This document shows, in pieces, positions 51,700-61,400 of a DNA stretch of 64,000 nucleotides; within the stretch, counting starts at the first letter, position 1; the number at the start of each line of letters is the position of its first letter. Made by a program: the position numbers and the translations under genes. A model generated the notes under the pieces. It had not been told where the DNA came from, did not search any database, and was given only the letters and a program-made list of their open reading frames with translations. Source of the DNA: Tamlana sp. I1 (GTDB taxonomy: Bacteria > Bacteroidota > Bacteroidia > Flavobacteriales > Flavobacteriaceae); assembly GCF_015355625.1 (NCBI RefSeq), contig NZ_JACLAF010000010.1, positions 145,947 to 209,946 on the forward strand. The letters are read 5' to 3'.

Positions 51700-51825
51700 T
51701 ATACAGTGTTTGCCGAGGTATCTTTGAAACTCTGTAGCTATCAAACTTTGCAGCTTTTTAACTCTTTAACTTTATAACCTTATAACTATATAACTTTGCA
51801 ACTTTACCCCCTCTAAATCCAAACC
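51700..51825. repeat. Degenerate 8-base periodic tract upstream of the PIG-L gene
   Basis: AACTCTTT, AACTTTAT, AACCTTAT, AACTATAT, AACTTTGC follow each other with an 8-base period, joined to a 'CTCTGTAGC'-type part on the left. The same octamer wording appears in reverse at 8262-8292. The whole gap 51532-51897 holds the terminator, this tract and a promoter. Confidence 0.75.
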
Positions 51826-51869
51826 GTTAAAGAAACATTAAAACCTCGGTATTCAGTTTATAACTTCGC

Positions 51870-51877
51870 TATATTTG
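51870..51877 (+). promoter_or_regulatory. -7 box of the PIG-L operon
   Basis: TATATTTG, exact TAnnTTTG match, 21 bases before the ATG. Confidence 0.5.
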
Positions 51878-51897
51878 GTTTTTAGCTAAAATCAAAC

Positions 51898-54414
51898 ATG
51901 AATAAAACAATACTTTCTTTTATGATAGCGGTATTTTCGCTATCAATTTTTCACGCCCAAACCCCAGCAACAAACTCATCTTCAAAAATTTACGAATCCA
52001 TTCAAAAATTAAACTTTTTAGGTTCGGTACTTTATATTGCTGCGCATCCAGACGATGAAAACACACGTTTAATTGCATACATGTCTAACCAGATAAAAGC
52101 CAGAACGGCCTATTTGTCTTTAACACGTGGCGATGGCGGACAAAATTTAATTGGGTCAGACATTAGAGAATTATTAGGCGTTTTACGAACGCAAGAACTA
52201 CTAGCTGCGAGACGTATAGATGGCGGCGAACAACTGTTTACACGCGCCAACGATTTTGGCTACTCCAAACATCCTGATGAAACTTTTGAGATTTGGGATA
52301 AAGACGACGTTTTAAGCGATGTGGTTTTAGCCATTAGAACGTTTCAACCCGACATTATTATTAACCGATTCGATCACCGATCGCCAGGAACAACCCACGG
52401 ACACCATACAGGATCTGCTTTACTTAGTGTTGAAGCTTTCGAACTAGCAAACGATAAAACCGCTTTTCCTAAACAATTAAACAAAACGACATTATGGCAA
52501 CCAAAACGCCTATTTTTTAATACCAGTTATTGGTTTTATGGCAGTCAAGAAAAATTTGATGCCGCCGATAAAAGCAACATGATTAGTTTCGATATTGGCA
52601 CTTATTACCCACTAAAAGGCTTATCCAACAACGAAGTGGCTGCTTTAGCCAGGAGTCAGCATTTATGCCAAGGATTTGGTAATTTAACCCAACGTGGTAC
52701 GCAACAAGAATATATTGAATTTCTAAAAGGCGAGCCTTTAAAAAACAATGACGATATTTTTGATGGCATTGATACAACTTGGAATCGCGTTAAAGGCGGA
52801 AAAGAAATTGGTGATATTTTATATGAAGTAGAAAAAAACTTCAATTTTACCAATCCTTCAAAACATATTCCGCAATTGGTTGAAGCCTATAAACTCCTTC
52901 AAAATATTGAAGATGAACATTGGAAAGTTCAAAAAACAAAAGAGCTTTTAAACATTATTGAAATGTGTGCTGGCTTATATTTAGAAGCTTCCGCAGAAAC
53001 AAATTATGCCACACAAAATGAAGCGATTAAACTAAATATTGAAATATTAAACAGAAGTGAAACACCTATAACTTTAGTGGGATTTAAAACCACTAATAAT
53101 GTAAACGTTTCAAAAAATATCGCATTAAAAAACAATATTAAATACAACTTTAACGAGATTCTAAAAATTAAAGCAGACCAGCAACCTACAACGCCTTATT
53201 GGCTAAATACCAAAGGTACTTTAGGCATGTATAAGGTTGATGATGAGAGCTTAATCGGCTTGCCAGAAACCCCTCGTGCCTATCAAATTGAATTTAACCT
53301 ATTAATAAATAATACCCCAATCACGTTTACAAAAGATGTGATTCAAAGGTATTCCAAACCCGATAAAGGCGAATTATTTCGTCCGTTTGAAATCATTCCC
53401 GAAGCTTCAGCATCAATCACCGAAAAAGTGATTATTTTTAATTCCGATGAAAAACACCATATAAGCGTGGTTGTAAAAGCTGGCCACGATAATTTAACTG
53501 GTAAAGTTGAAATTCAACACCCAGAAAATTGGATGGTTTCACCTAAATCTCAAAAGGTTTCCATTGCTTATAAAGGCGAAGAGCGCAGTTATAATTTCAC
53601 GTTAACACCTCCAAAAAATGCTAGTGAAGGCGTTATAAGTCCTATTGTTTATGTTGGAGATAAAGCGTATAGCAAAGAACTTATCGAAATAGATTACAGC
53701 CATATTCCGCTACAAACCGTTTTATTGCCTAGCGAAACCAAAGTGGTGCGATTGGATATTCAAAAGAAAGGAACAAATATCGCATACATTCAAGGTGCTG
53801 GCGATGTGGTTCCCGAAAGTTTAGAGCAAATTGGTTATCATGTTGAATATTTAATAACCGATGAGATTAGCCCTGAAAATTTGCAAAAATATGACGCTGT
53901 GGTGGTAGGTATTCGTGCATATAATACCTTAGACGATTTACAGTTTAAACAACAACAATTGTTTGATTTTGTCGCTCAAGGCGGAAATATGATCGTGCAA
54001 TACAATACCAATCGTGGCTTAAAAGTTGAAAATATAGCACCTTACCCACTTTCTTTATCCAGAGATCGTGTCACAGATGAAAATGCAAAAGTTCGTTTTT
54101 TAAACCCCGAACACCCCGTTTTAAACTACCCAAATAAAATTACTCAAAAAGATTTTGAAGGTTGGACCCAAGAACGTGGTTTGTATTTCCCGAATTCATG
54201 GGGAAAGGAATTTACGCCTATATTAGCCATGCACGATAAAAATGAATCGGATAAAGATGGAAGTTTACTCATTGCTAAATACGGAAAAGGCTATTATATT
54301 TACACAGGATTAAGCTTTTTTAGAGAATTTCCTGTTGGTGTTTCTGGTGCATACCGCTTGTTTGCCAATATGCTATCTTTAGGAAAAGAAAACACCAATA
54401 CGCAAGAAAACTAA
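51898..54414 (+). CDS. Secreted PIG-L family deacetylase with GATase-like domain
   Basis: An 838-residue protein with signal peptide (ILSFMIAVFSLSIFHAQ). A PIG-L zinc deacetylase domain follows: YIAAHPDDENTRLIAYM (AHPDD) and HRSPGTTHGHHTGSALLSVEAF (HxxH-type). The middle has beta-sandwich modules (EAIKLNIEILNRSETPITLV, ASEGVISPIVYVGDKAYSKE) and the C-terminus a glutamine-amidotransferase-like domain (QKYDAVVVGIRAYNTLDDLQ...GGNMIVQYN). The substrate is likely an N-acetyl sugar. It leads a four-gene operon with a transporter and an oxidoreductase. Confidence 0.88.
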   Translation: MNKTILSFMIAVFSLSIFHAQTPATNSSSKIYESIQKLNFLGSVLYIAAHPDDENTRLIAYMSNQIKARTAYLSLTRGDGGQNLIGSDIRELLGVLRTQELLAARRIDGGEQLFTRANDFGYSKHPDETFEIWDKDDVLSDVVLAIRTFQPDIIINRFDHRSPGTTHGHHTGSALLSVEAFELANDKTAFPKQLNKTTLWQPKRLFFNTSYWFYGSQEKFDAADKSNMISFDIGTYYPLKGLSNNEVAALARSQHLCQGFGNLTQRGTQQEYIEFLKGEPLKNNDDIFDGIDTTWNRVKGGKEIGDILYEVEKNFNFTNPSKHIPQLVEAYKLLQNIEDEHWKVQKTKELLNIIEMCAGLYLEASAETNYATQNEAIKLNIEILNRSETPITLVGFKTTNNVNVSKNIALKNNIKYNFNEILKIKADQQPTTPYWLNTKGTLGMYKVDDESLIGLPETPRAYQIEFNLLINNTPITFTKDVIQRYSKPDKGELFRPFEIIPEASASITEKVIIFNSDEKHHISVVVKAGHDNLTGKVEIQHPENWMVSPKSQKVSIAYKGEERSYNFTLTPPKNASEGVISPIVYVGDKAYSKELIEIDYSHIPLQTVLLPSETKVVRLDIQKKGTNIAYIQGAGDVVPESLEQIGYHVEYLITDEISPENLQKYDAVVVGIRAYNTLDDLQFKQQQLFDFVAQGGNMIVQYNTNRGLKVENIAPYPLSLSRDRVTDENAKVRFLNPEHPVLNYPNKITQKDFEGWTQERGLYFPNSWGKEFTPILAMHDKNESDKDGSLLIAKYGKGYYIYTGLSFFREFPVGVSGAYRLFANMLSLGKENTNTQEN

Positions 54415-54423
54415 AGCAATATT

Positions 54424-54534
54424 ATGGATCAGGAAAACACACCAAAACAACCTTGGCTAAAACTATATTCAATCGTTTTAATTGCCAACGCACTCTACTT
54501 TATTGCTTTTTACATCATCACAAAATCCTTTTAA
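54424..54534 (+). CDS. Single-span 36-residue membrane protein
   Basis: MDQENTPKQPWLKLYSIVLI followed by ANALYFIAFYIITKSF. A short hydrophilic N-terminus and one predicted membrane segment. It starts 9 bases after the PIG-L stop and ends 3 bases before the ATG of the symporter, so it is tightly packed within the operon and probably real. A small subunit or partner of the symporter is suggested by its position only. Confidence 0.72.
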   Translation: MDQENTPKQPWLKLYSIVLIANALYFIAFYIITKSF

Positions 54535-54537
54535 AAC

Positions 54538-56238
54538 ATGCAAACTTTAAGCTGGGTTGATTGGACCGTACTTTGCACAACATTAATCGCTATTGTTGCT
54601 TATGGCACATGGCAAACCAAAGGCAGTAAAAATGTAACAGATTATTTACGGGGCGGTAATACTTCAAAATGGTGGACCATTGGATTATCGGTTATGGCAA
54701 CACAAGCCAGTGCGATTACCTTTTTATCAACACCAGGGCAAGCTTTTAATGACGGCATGGGATTCGTACAATTCTATTTTGGCTTACCTATTGCCATGGT
54801 GGTTATTTGCATGGTTTTTATTCCGCTTTATCACCGACTTAAAGTTTATACGGCCTACGAGTTTTTAGAAAACCGATTCGATTTAAAAACACGAACCCTA
54901 GCTGCTATCCTCTTCCTTATACAACGCGGATTGGCAGCTGGAATTACCATTTTTGCACCTGCCATTATTTTATCGGTGGTATTGGGATGGGATTTATTAA
55001 CCCTAAATATCATTATTGGTTTATTGGTTATTATCTATACCGTTTCTGGCGGAACCCGTGCTGTAAACGTTACACAAAAGCATCAAATGGTGGTTATTTT
55101 TATAGGTATGTTAGTGGCTTTCTTTTTAATAGTTGATAAGCTTCCTCAGGATATTACCTTTAAAAAAGCCTTAGACATTGCTGGAGCAAGTGGCAAAATG
55201 GAAGTGCTTGATTTTTCCTTCGATTTGAATAACCGCTACACCTTTTGGAGTGGTATTATTGGGGGAACTTTTTTAATGCTTTCCTATTTCGGAACCGACC
55301 AAAGTCAAGTTCAACGCTACCTTTCTGGAAAATCTGTAAAAGAAATGCAATTAGGCTTAATTTTCAACGGAATTTTAAAAGTGCCCATGCAATTTTTTAT
55401 TCTATTGGTTGGCGTTATGGTTTTTGTCTTTTATCAGTTTAACGAATCACCCGTCAACTTTAACCCTACTGCGACAGAATTGGTTTTAAATTCGCCATAT
55501 GCTGAAGACTTTAAAACCCTTCAGAAAGAACAAAAAGAGGTGTTTAATGATAAACAGAAAATTATAAAATCATTTATAACTTCTAATGATGAAAACGCTT
55601 CAAATTACATCGCCATTGCCAATCAAGTGAATGATGAGATACGAAGTGAAGCTCGAATTTTAATCGATAAAGCTTCTAAAAGTGAAGGTGTTAAAATTGA
55701 AAGCAACGATAAAGACTACGTTTTTATTCACTTCATTTTAAACAACTTACCGCGTGGACTAATTGGTTTATTGTTAGCCGTTATTTTAAGCGCCGCCATG
55801 TCTAGTACTGCCAGCGAATTAAACGCTTTAGGCTCGACAACAACCATCGATTTATATAAGCGTAATACCAGTGAAAAAACAGAAGCAGACATGGTAAAAG
55901 CTTCAAAATGGTTCACTTTTGGTTGGGGTATTATTGCTATAGGAATTGCCTGTGTCGCGAATCTCGCCGAGAATTTAATTCAGTTGGTAAACATTATTGG
56001 TTCTATTTTTTATGGTAATGTATTAGGCATTTTTCTATTGGCATTTTTCTTCAAATTTGTAAAAGGGAATGCCGTTTTTATTAGTGCATTAATCACTCAA
56101 CTGGTTGTAATCGGTTTATTTTTCCTAAATCAATTCGAATATATTAATCTTCCATTTCTGTGGTTAAATTTCGTAGGCTGCTTCATCGTTATTATCTTAG
56201 CGTGTAGCCTTCAATTTATAAATCCGAATGACAAATAA
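54538..56238 (+). CDS. Sodium:solute symporter (SSS family)
   Basis: A 566-residue transporter with about 13 membrane segments. SSS landmarks: GGNTSKWWTIGLSVMATQASAITFLSTPGQAFNDGMGF, then RFDLKTRTLAAILFLIQRGLAAGITIF, GGTRAVNVTQKHQMVVIFIGM, DQSQVQRYLSGKSVKEMQLG, and AAMSSTASELNALGSTTTIDLYKR. Carries a sugar or related solute with Na+. Overlaps the next gene by 11 bases. Confidence 0.92.
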   Translation: MQTLSWVDWTVLCTTLIAIVAYGTWQTKGSKNVTDYLRGGNTSKWWTIGLSVMATQASAITFLSTPGQAFNDGMGFVQFYFGLPIAMVVICMVFIPLYHRLKVYTAYEFLENRFDLKTRTLAAILFLIQRGLAAGITIFAPAIILSVVLGWDLLTLNIIIGLLVIIYTVSGGTRAVNVTQKHQMVVIFIGMLVAFFLIVDKLPQDITFKKALDIAGASGKMEVLDFSFDLNNRYTFWSGIIGGTFLMLSYFGTDQSQVQRYLSGKSVKEMQLGLIFNGILKVPMQFFILLVGVMVFVFYQFNESPVNFNPTATELVLNSPYAEDFKTLQKEQKEVFNDKQKIIKSFITSNDENASNYIAIANQVNDEIRSEARILIDKASKSEGVKIESNDKDYVFIHFILNNLPRGLIGLLLAVILSAAMSSTASELNALGSTTTIDLYKRNTSEKTEADMVKASKWFTFGWGIIAIGIACVANLAENLIQLVNIIGSIFYGNVLGIFLLAFFFKFVKGNAVFISALITQLVVIGLFFLNQFEYINLPFLWLNFVGCFIVIILACSLQFINPNDK

Positions 56239-57214
56239 ATCAAAACAAAAAACCATTAACTGGGGTATTATTGGCCTTGGTAAGATTGCCAATAAATTCG
56301 CAACAGATTTGCAAACCGTTGAAGGCGCTAAACTATACGCCGTTGCATCGCGAACTCAAGAAAAGGCTAACGCTTTCGCGGAAAAATTTAACGTTACAAA
56401 AGCTTATAATAGTTATGATTTATTGGCTAACGACCCCAATATTGATGCCGTTTATATAGCCACACCACACGCTTTACACAAAGAAAACACCCTACTCTGT
56501 TTAGAAAAGGGCATCGCTGTACTTTGCGAAAAACCTTTTGCGATGAACGCGAACGAAGTTGGTGAAATGATAGCCAGAGCCAAAGAAAAAAATGTGCTTT
56601 TAATGGAAGCGCTTTGGACTTACTTTTTACCGCATTATCAATATGTTTTAAAAGCAATTGAAAACAAAACCTATGGTAATATTATTAAGCTTGAAGCCGA
56701 TTTTGGTTTTCACAGAGATTTTGATGACAACACACGGTTATTTAATAAATCTTTAGGAGGAGGGAGTTTGTTAGACATTGGCATCTACCCTATTTTCGCC
56801 GCATTATCTACCTTGGGAATTCCTGAAAACATCGCTGCCACAGCCACTTATTTTGATAATGGTGCAGACTCATCATGTTCTATGACATTTGAATATAATG
56901 ACGGCGTAACCGCATATTTAAAAAGTTCGCTTTTAGAAAATTTACCTACGGAAGCTATTTTTCAATTTGAAAAAGGAAAAATTAAAATTAATACCATGTT
57001 TCATCAGCCTTCAACAGTAACTATTTATTCCGAAGATGATGTAGAAACCATTACTTTCGATTATGAAACTATAGGTTATAACTACGAAACCATTCATTTT
57101 AATGAATTGCTTCGTCAAGGTAAAACTGAAAGTCCGATCATGAGTTTTAAGTTTAGTAAAACCTTAATTAAAACGTTAGACAAGGTTCGGGAACTTATAA
57201 ATTTGAGGTATTAA
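56228..57214 (+). CDS. Gfo/Idh/MocA family oxidoreductase
   Basis: A 328-residue NAD(P)-dependent oxidoreductase: IGLGKIANKFATDL, DAVYIATPHALHKENTLLCLEKGIAVLCEKPFAMN (the EKP motif with catalytic Lys) and the C-terminal beta-domain (GGGSLLDIGIYPIFAALSTLG). Probably acts on a sugar or sugar derivative taken in by the symporter. Confidence 0.9.
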   Translation: MTNKSKQKTINWGIIGLGKIANKFATDLQTVEGAKLYAVASRTQEKANAFAEKFNVTKAYNSYDLLANDPNIDAVYIATPHALHKENTLLCLEKGIAVLCEKPFAMNANEVGEMIARAKEKNVLLMEALWTYFLPHYQYVLKAIENKTYGNIIKLEADFGFHRDFDDNTRLFNKSLGGGSLLDIGIYPIFAALSTLGIPENIAATATYFDNGADSSCSMTFEYNDGVTAYLKSSLLENLPTEAIFQFEKGKIKINTMFHQPSTVTIYSEDDVETITFDYETIGYNYETIHFNELLRQGKTESPIMSFKFSKTLIKTLDKVRELINLRY

Positions 57215-57330
57215 TATCTTTACCCCCTAAAATCTCCTCTAGAATATTTCTAAATAAAATCTTTAAACTTCCTCTTCAATGTTTTTTATGAAGCTGAATT
57301 GATAATGTAAAGTAACCCTCTTAGTAAACA

Positions 57331-57358
57331 AAAAACGCAACCTATATGGCTGCGTTTT
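57331..57358. terminator. Bidirectional terminator between Gfo/Idh and DUF2911 genes
   Basis: AAAACGCAACC with TGGCTGCGTTTT forms an 11-bp stem around TATA (one G-T), flanked by A residues left and T residues right. Confidence 0.82.
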
Positions 57359-57383
57359 CTAATATTTTAAAGTCTGAGTTGGT

Positions 57384-58235
57384 TTACTCACCAAGCCATT
57401 CTTTCAAAGAATCTTGATTCATTTTTACATAATCATCGTTTCCTGCAATTTCGGCTAATTCTAAAGACTTCCTAGCTGCATCAATGGCTCCTTTAGTATC
57501 ACCAGCTTTGTGATGAATTAAAGACTGCTTTCTTATATAGTAAAAAAGTGGTTTAGCTTTTGTCATTTCAACAGCTTTATCAATCCACTTTTTAGCTTGT
57601 TTAATGTCTTTATCTTCTTGTAAATAATAAGAAGCCGAAGCATAATAATCAGCTGCTTTAGGGGAACCTCCCATAACATCATTAATACTAATTAAAACTG
57701 CTTCATCAGTTGGTACGGTAAACGGAATAGCGATATACGTTTTTTCCCAAATTAATTCAATATTAGCACCACCATTTGTAATGCTATTAATATCTAAAGT
57801 AAATGTTTCTACATTAAAAGGTACCGTGTGAGCTTTAACAGAAGTTACAGCTACAACTTTAGTTTCATCCCATTTTTGTGGCACACCCCAGTTTTCTGTA
57901 TCAGAATAAAAATAAACTTTCCAAAGACTTTCGCCTGGTTCGGTAAATATAGCATAAGAACCAGCTTTTAGTGTATATCCATCAATTTTAGCATCTGTAC
58001 TAAACGTAATGGTCGTGTTCTTGTTAGCACCAGTTCTCCAAATTTTACTAAAAGGCACTAGGTTTCCAAAAATGGTACGGCCTTTTACACTTGGTCTAGA
58101 ATATTCTAAGGTAACATCTGTTAAACCAACTTTTTGCTCCAACTTAGCGGCAGGACTTGGTTGTGGTGTTTTTACTTGAGCATTAACAGTATACACTGTA
58201 GCGCCAAGCATAAAAAGTAATAGTAATTTTTTCAT
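57384..58235 (-). CDS. DUF2911 exported protein
   Basis: A 283-residue protein with signal peptide (KKLLLLFMLGATVYTVNAQ), DUF2911 (TLEYSRPSVKGRTIFGNLVPFSKIWRTGANKNTTITFS, LKAGSYAIFTEPGESLWKVYFYSDTENWG), and a TPR-like C-terminal end (KQAKKWIDKAVEMTKAKPLFYYIRKQSLIHHKAGD). Of unknown function. Confidence 0.9.
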   Translation of the reverse strand: MKKLLLLFMLGATVYTVNAQVKTPQPSPAAKLEQKVGLTDVTLEYSRPSVKGRTIFGNLVPFSKIWRTGANKNTTITFSTDAKIDGYTLKAGSYAIFTEPGESLWKVYFYSDTENWGVPQKWDETKVVAVTSVKAHTVPFNVETFTLDINSITNGGANIELIWEKTYIAIPFTVPTDEAVLISINDVMGGSPKAADYYASASYYLQEDKDIKQAKKWIDKAVEMTKAKPLFYYIRKQSLIHHKAGDTKGAIDAARKSLELAEIAGNDDYVKMNQDSLKEWLGE

Positions 58236-58436
58236 ATTAATTCGATTTATTTATAAGTTATCATAAGGTATAAAATTACGTATCAAAAACTCGATAATTG
58301 TTAACAAAAACTTAAATAAGGCTGTAATAGGAAAAAACAACTACTGTTAACACACCGTAGTTATTGAAACTAAGCGAATAAAATGATGCTATTAATTGAC
58401 TTTTGACATAGTTATTAATTCCAACAGTTAGTCTGT

Positions 58437-61400
58437 TTACTTTTTAAATTTAATTTCTGGTAAGACTATTAGAATTTCATGTTCCAATTCTTCTTTTTGC
58501 CAGTAAAGTATGTAGTTGATTTTTGATTCTGATAATTGATATCCTGATTTCTCAAATTCGAGTATTTTCACTTTGAAATTATTTGAAAATTTTATTACAC
58601 AATTTCCTTTTTTATCAGAACACCCATCGTTACTCACTATTAATTCGTCTCCGCACATTAAATTATTTATAATAGTCTGCCTCGAAATAAAATAATCTAA
58701 CCAAATATCTTTATGAGACAAATGTATAACCAACAAGTTTGATGTTTTGTATTGAGCATCATCATTTATACGCTCTAGGTTTACGCAAGAAATATCGTCA
58801 AGGTAATTACCATTTAAATGTATTGTTAGATTTTGTTTGGCTCGTGTCATAGCTACATAAAGCTGTCTTTTTTTCGCTTCATTTTCTAGCTTGTAACCGT
58901 TAAGTATTAGAAAAACATTATCAAATTCTTTTCCTTTTGCCTTATGAATAGTTGAAACAAATATTGTTTCCCCTATAGCATTGATAAAGTCTTCAAGTTT
59001 CGATTCCTTCACAAAAACCTCAAAATCTGAGTGGTACTTCTTTTTGGGGTTACTTAATTCAAAGTCCTTAATTAGGTTGATACAAATATCAATTTTAGAG
59101 CTTTGCTTATATTTATCCCAAAGGTTTTTCTTTGCTATTTTCCAGTTATCATCGCTAATAATATATTTATCTGCTGAAAAATTAAGCTGCTTAATAAAGT
59201 ATCTAACTTCTAATAAATTATATAAACTAAAACCTTCATTAGTTTGAATAAGTTTTGCTGGTAACCTATGGTTTAACAAAAGTCCTTCAATTTGTAAGGC
59301 TTCAAAATTTGTTTGTGTTAACACACAAGTGGTCCCTATTAAATCTGAAGAAACTATGTTATTAACAACAGGTTCAATAAGATGAGTACTATTATACTTA
59401 ATTAATTTTAGTAATCCTGTCTCGCGTGAATACGGTATAATAGGTGTTTCTTTAAGCCGGTGCTTAATTTTTCGAACAAACTGATTTGTAAAATCAACAA
59501 GATTTGCTTTGCTTCTATAGTTTTCAATCAGTTCTACTTTTTTAGCTTTTTGCTCGGTTATAAATTGCTCTAAATATTTGGAGCTTGCCCCTCTGAATTC
59601 GTAGATATTTTGATCATCATCACCTACGGCAATAACCCTAATATCTTCATTTTGTTCCATTAAAACTTTAACTAGGTCAAACTCATGGCTATCCATATCC
59701 TGAGCTTCGTCAATAACTAAAACTGTTTTTGTAATACGGTTAGCTTCAATATCATTATTTTTAATTTTCTCAACAGTATGACTAATAATGGAGTGCGACT
59801 TTTCAATTGAACCAACCTTACCTAGTAAATCGAAGCAATAGGCATGAAAAGTTTTTATTTCGATAAAATTGGCCGCATTTCCAATTAAATCTAGCAAGCG
59901 TTTTTTAAATTCGGTTGCAGCTGCTCTTGAAAAAGTTAACATTAAAAGTTGTTCATGTTTTACATCTTCCATTAACAAAAGAGATGCAAGTTTATGTACC
60001 AAAACCCTTGTTTTACCACTGCCAGGCCCAGCCGCTACAGCAATGTGCGGCGAACTATTATCCTTTATTATTCCTAGTTGTGAAGTCGACAACTCTCCAA
60101 AAAGTTGTCTAAATTTAGTGGGAGTAATATTTCTTTTAATCTCATTTTGACGACTACCTTTAAAATATTTGTTTAGAAAAGAAACGTAGTTTAATTGAAA
60201 ATAATCTTCAACAAACTGTAAGGCTTCTTTATAATCTCCAATCATTTTTTTTGCATATTCACCAACAATGTGAATCTGTTGTATTTTATTTTCATAAAAC
60301 TGGTTCAACTTTTTATAATCTTCAGTTTTATATCTTTTCTTATTATCCTGCTCTAGTCGTTCAATAGTAAGTTTATTATAAACCACAAGAAAGCCTCCTT
60401 CTATCTTAATTGCATCAATTCTAGACAAATAAAACAAGGCGTCTTCAATATCATTTAATTTGATACTCAGTTTGAATAGGGCGTTTTGTTTTTCATATTC
60501 TTCTTTGAGCTGATGAACAGAAAATTCAACTAAAACCTGTTCCTTATCAACTTCATTTGGCAAAACGTTTTGTGAGCTTTTTAAATAGAGCACATCAACG
60601 ATAAATCGGGCTAATTCGTGTCTTTTTTCAAGTTTAGCTTTTAATTCTTTTTGAGAATAATGGGATACAATTGCTAAATGATTTTTTGACAAATGGTGTT
60701 GTTTTCTCTTAACCCAATTTTTAATAACCCAAAAGTTAATTATGGTTCTTATTTTATTTGGAGAAACATCTTTACATCCGTATTCTTCTGCCAGTTCGTT
60801 AAGTTCTTTAATATGAAATGACTTTTCCTCCTCTTCAAATTGCGAGGCCAAAAACATCTCAATTTTACTAATTGAATTAACAATGCTGAGTGAACGATTT
60901 TTATTTTCACCCCGTTTAATAAATGCTGTTAAGTCCTTTGTATCTGCTAATATTTTTTCTTCACGTAACAAATTAACAACATTAATAACTTCCTCTTTTA
61001 CTATTCCTAAGTGGTCTGAAATATGGTCAATTCTTGATTCAGCTACTTCACTCGTATCCTGTTTTCTACTCTTACTTGAGAAAAGTTTTTTAATAATTCT
61101 AACCGCCTGTAATTTTTGCTTTTCATTGAAATTTTTAGAAGTCTGTATTTTATCAATGGCTTCTTGAGCATTTTTGGACAGGATACTGTTTGCAAAAATC
61201 CGAGGCATATTTTGCCCACGCTTAAGGTATCCTGCTTCTTCTAATGCAGAGATAGCTGTGGTAACTCTAGTTTCAATTTCTACTACATTTTCATCCCAAC
61301 CAGCTTTGCGAGCAATTTCTAATGCAGAATTAGAAACATTTGACCGAAATCGAGTGATATCCTTTATTGCTTTCCAAATTTGCTGAATCTCCTTTATATT

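Noticed and set aside
51898..54414. Second bacillithiol deacetylase (BshB)
   Set aside because: It is secreted, over 800 residues and has additional beta and amidotransferase-like domains, unlike cytoplasmic BshB enzymes.
46279..57214. A polysaccharide utilisation locus
   Set aside because: No SusC/SusD pair, no sensor-regulator and separate promoters and terminators; the pectinase and the PIG-L operon are only neighbours.
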